NCBI GenBank assembly: GCA_004794655.1 | Contig: SMMW01000613.1 | Span: 845,001 to 909,000 of the forward strand | Direction of reading: 5' to 3' | DNA length: 64,000 bases | Source of the DNA: Marisa cornuarietis | Taxonomy: Eukaryota > Mollusca > Gastropoda > Architaenioglossa > Ampullariidae | Shown: positions 60,506 to 64,000 of the stretch, piece after piece | How the letters are laid out: every line of letters begins with the position of its first letter | How positions within the stretch are numbered: position 1 is the first letter of the stretch | Translations under genes and position numbers: made by a program | Notes under the pieces: model-generated | The model's input: the letters and a program-made list of their open reading frames with translations, nothing else | What the model was told of the DNA's origin: nothing | Database searches by the model: none

Positions 60506-63500
60506 GACCTGCAGGTCGGGTCGGGGCAAAGGGGTGACAAGCAGGGTGGGGCACGGGAGGAGGAGGATGAGGTGGATTATCTTTGAACGCGCCGGGACAG
60601 GTTGCAGAGGAGCCAGGTGTGCGCCTGGTGACCCGAAGTGCCGAGGCGACCAGGTGTGCAGAACACAGGTGTTGCGAGAAGACGGCAAAGCTATGAAAGG
60701 TGCAAGGGATCACCTGCCTGGCAAGCGGCCGTCCCAGCAAGGAACGACAGAACGCGGTAATGAATGTGATGAGACTGTCTTGCACCAACTATCAGCGTGG
60801 GAAAGTTTGATGCACACCCCGAGGGTGGACTGGTTATCAACACACACACGCCGCTGCTATCCCCAAGTCACGTGGTAGTTGATGTTACGGCTGATGACCA
60901 TGACTCAGGGCTGTTGATAACACGGCCGGCGTCCTGATGACATTTTTGTGGCTTGGAATACAAATCGTGGCCTAGTATGTCCATTAACCCAGTCAATTAC
61001 TTTTTCTTTCTTTTTTTTTTTTCCTTTTTTTTTTTACATCAGGTAGCCTTTTTGGGGGCCCAGTTCAATCGCTTATTTCAAAGCGCCAGTCAGAGAACGA
61101 CTGCACAGATCCTTGATGCCAATCACTTATAGACGATCGAACTCTACTGGCGAGGACACGCGCCGGTCCAAGAACAGTAACTCACACGTTTTGCGAGAGG
61201 CGCTGGTGCTGGAAAATGTGTGCGGGGGGGAGAACGGATTGTCGCCACTGGCTGCAGAAAGTGACGTAATGGCATGCAAGCGGTGACGAGCGGTGGGGCC
61301 GCTGCTGGTGGCGTGTCTGACCAGGTCGACGGCGTCGCTCACAGCGGAGTTCAACCCCGACGCGGCTGTTGGGGTTGAGGCAGTCGCTCACAACACCGCG
61401 CCGTCTGTTCTCCGACTCCAGCCCGCCCGGCAGACAAAGTGCCCATGGCCAGAGAGACGTGCCCACGCCACCATCCCCAACCATCCCCACCCAACAGACA
61501 CTTGGCTTTGCCTCGCGATCGCGCCTCCTCCTCCTCCTCCCTGTATCCCCCTCCCCCTCCAGTGTCGGCTCTCAGTCTCTGCTACCCCGTCAAGGTTTCA
61601 ATTCAAGCCTATATACTCGGCAACTCTCTCATTCTCCCCTCACCCTCGCTCTCGTTGCCTACAAGAGCCCAGCCAGAGTGACTGCAGTGGCCTCCCTCGC
61701 TCACACAATGAGATAGAAGGGTTGGGGGTTGTGTGTGGGGGTGGGGCCTCACAGCACAGCATGGCGCGCGGACACTCGGGGTCGTGAGTATCTTTCTTGC
61801 CGAAGGTGCGATCGCCAAGAGCAGACAAGCCCGCGTGCGAGCATGCGTGGAGGGGGCTGAGCTAGGTTGCAGTGATTGTCTACATTGTTGACGGGGGAGT
61901 TTGCCTACACCATGACTATCGTCTCAGTTTGCCACTCGGCGCGGCTTTTCCTCTCCCTCCCTCTATTCGAGGCGAAACTCTGGGTGTAACGGACGTGGGA
62001 CTGGATTACTGCCCTTGCAATTAAATTTACTCTTGTGATCGCTCGTGTTAGCTTATAACCCCCCTCCCCCTCACTCTCTCGTACCTCCCCGCACCACGTG
62101 ACTGGTTCCTCTCCTCCTCTCTGCCATCCTACCTGCGATCAGCTGTCAGCTGGCAGACGACAGACGACGTGCAATTGTTTCTTTGTACCGCGCGTACCAC
62201 AGACTATACCAACCTTGCGCCACCTGCGAGTTGTCTCCCCGACCTGACAGCTTTTGTCTACGCGCAGGTTAACCTGTACACAGTAAGGTGACCACCACTG
62301 AAATCTGCCCTACAGACCGCAACCTCCAACCCCATTACACCCCTCTCCTCAACACACACACACATATACCTCTACCCCCCTTCCCTTGTCGGTGAGTGGC
62401 GCCAGTGACCAAGTGAAGGACACCAGCAGACGGACCCTCGTATCTTGGATTCGAACAGCATGCGGCCGATGATAGGAGAGAAACTATCGCCATTAACAGC
62501 AGCCTTAAAGAAACCCTGAAGATGGTAAACTCAGGCAGACCGCCAAGAGGCTACAAACAAGAAAAAAAAGAACACACACGAGCCAGTTTCTCACCTTCCA
62601 CACACACACTCACACTCACATGCACTAAGTGTACATCTGTCGGTCTGTGTCCTGGCCACCAACCAAGGATGCCAGCGGCTGTTACTAAGAATAGTGTGGC
62701 GCCCCGTGCTCGCTGACCTTTACAGAAGTGACTTCGCTAAGAAGTTTGGGCAGCGAGGTGTCAATGCAAACGATGGCTCAGTCACTTTGAGTAGCGATTG
62801 TCACCGAGGGCCTCCTCCCCACCCCCCACTGGGAGGCTGGCCTAGCGGGGCGAGTAGTCGTGGCTGTAGGGACGGCGTACCTTTACTACGGCGGCGGCGG
62901 TTTGTCGCTGGCCACGACTGCAGGTAGAAAAGGAAGAGGACCTGAATAAAACACTGCATTCCAGTCTTTTCAAGTGTAAAGGCTAAGCCCCATGTCGCTG
63001 AAGAGAGAGCACAGCTTTGCTTTCTTTCACAGGTTACATTTTTTGAAAAGAAGATATTCACACCTGGATTCACCGAAATTTTTGGTATTCACTGAAGACC
63101 GCGGCCATCGCAAGCGTTTCAAGCAAATATCACTAACACACCATCAAACAGGCAACCAACATTTGTGAGCAGCGACAACTCGACCTCTTCCAAGCGAAAC
63201 TCAGGACAGATTCTATTTTCACTCTCATTTTAGGAATTCGTATCCTTTCCAAGGAATTAGTTTATTCCCATTACAATAAATGTTCACTCAGTCTGGTCGC
63301 TTGTGTAATAAAATACTAACACCGAGACAAACTCCAGGGAGGACTGCACAGCGAGTTAAAACTCCGAGAAGCAGACAGTAAACTTGTAGGAAAAGCATTT
63401 CGATAAACACAAACAAAAGTTCGTACCTACGATATTTAGTGGTTCATTAAATGTTTTGTAAAATCTTCAAGGCACACCACCCACTTAATCCTGAATCTTC

Positions 63501-64000
63501 AGGTGATGGTCGTAGGTCACTCATTCTTGTCTGCACGTGTCTTTCTTTTCTTGCGATGACGAGGAGACGAATGCTTGGGGTTTGACTCTCATTCGAGAAC
63601 TCCAGGGTTCTGTGGAGTGAAACCAACAAACCCAAGTCATCGCGGAGGGTCTTTGTCAGGGACCCAGCACTGGGTACCCGCTTCCGGACTTCAGCCACTT
63701 TACCGCCTTAGTGCCAAACGGGTGGAAATGGATGAGTTACAGCCGCTACATTGCTGGGTGTGCGAGGTCTTACAAACAAAACTTGTTGCCGCCATTTTAG
63801 GGACCTGCGCCCTTCTGTCTAGCAAGGTGCGGGTGAACACAATCTGATGCCGCCATGATTTATTGACTCCGCAAGACTTGCTTACAAAATTGCAAGATGG
63901 TGTATCAGGCTGAATCGACTGACGACTAGGGACTTAATTCCGTTTGGAAAGTCGTCTGTGAGGAGATGTTGACACGATGTCCTATAAATACCCCCTTCCA
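60506..64000. promoter_or_regulatory. scube: 5' flank of SCUBE, partly CpG-rich; promoter and 5' UTR not resolved
   Basis: The stretch from about 61080 to 61480 is noticeably richer in CG dinucleotides than the rest of the window. A GTATATAG element lies on the minus strand near 61610. Either could belong to the promoter, but no initiator or transcript boundary can be fixed from sequence. Open frames here are GC-driven and unsupported. The stretch from 62.5 to 64 kb shows nothing I recognise. Confidence 0.3.

Noticed and set aside
60450..60878. 142-codon plus-strand frame opposite SCUBE exon 1
   Set aside because: Antisense shadow of the signal-peptide exon and its upstream open sequence.
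61293..61787. 164-codon plus-strand frame near the SCUBE 5' end
   Set aside because: GC-rich flank, proline/serine-rich low-complexity translation, overlapping open frames on other phases, no domain and no splice evidence.
63970..63995. TATAAATA at the right edge as a promoter
   Set aside because: The window ends just after it, no gene follows that can be seen, and such AT motifs occur by chance.

Overview
This is a eukaryotic genomic window, not a bacterial one. Coding sequence is split by GT-AG introns, protein-coding density is low, and non-LTR retrotransposon debris, SINE-like tails, CA/TG microsatellites and many minisatellites are present. The one complete gene is a SCUBE-family gene with a canonical metazoan layout. 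The retroelements are RTE/'craniofacial development protein 2-like' and L2/CR1-like families that are common in lophotrochozoans. My best guess is a mollusc, perhaps a gastropod, but the sequence alone does not prove this.

Layout. 1-10 kb: AT-rich, no supported gene. It holds one copy of a ~350-bp dispersed repeat (1395-1744) and a decayed LINE reverse-transcriptase fragment (2250-2930). 9.9-11.9 kb, minus strand: a C2H2 zinc-finger locus. An N-terminal region of about 240 codons is dense in psi-K-x-E (SUMO-consensus-like) motifs and is followed by a tandem finger array. Three in-frame TAA codons interrupt the single long frame. The first lies inside a consensus 5' splice site, and phase-compatible acceptors downstream would remove the first two stops. 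The third truncates the array, and further fingers decay downstream. 11.9-16.0 kb: LINE fragments on both strands. 16-25.6 kb: no supported gene, with microsatellites, minisatellites, a second copy of the dispersed repeat with a complex tandem tail, and a tRNA-SINE-like element.

25.6-60.5 kb, minus strand: a complete SCUBE gene that I assembled by hand into 22 coding exons (3,093 nt including the stop, 1,030 residues). Every intron is GT-AG and every phase is consistent. Order: signal peptide, nine EGF-like domains, a basic cysteine-poor spacer, three cysteine-rich (GCC2/GCC3-type) repeats, one CUB domain and the conserved C-terminal tail. This is a secreted or cell-surface-tethered glycoprotein. 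Vertebrate relatives act in Hedgehog release and as co-receptors for BMP/TGF-beta and VEGF signalling. Intron 1 is 17.4 kb, and large introns are filled with minisatellites of 30-44 bp that differ from intron to intron. 60.5-64 kb is the 5' flank, partly CpG-rich, and no other gene is supported.

The points most worth checking are: (i) the zinc-finger locus, where a mutated internal repeat appears to have made a stop codon and a splice donor at once; (ii) an 86-bp sequence present twice inside an intronic satellite and once, inverted, 2.6 kb away; (iii) a UG-repeat tract forming the 3' end of SCUBE intron 16; (iv) the two-copy dispersed repeat, which I do not recognise.
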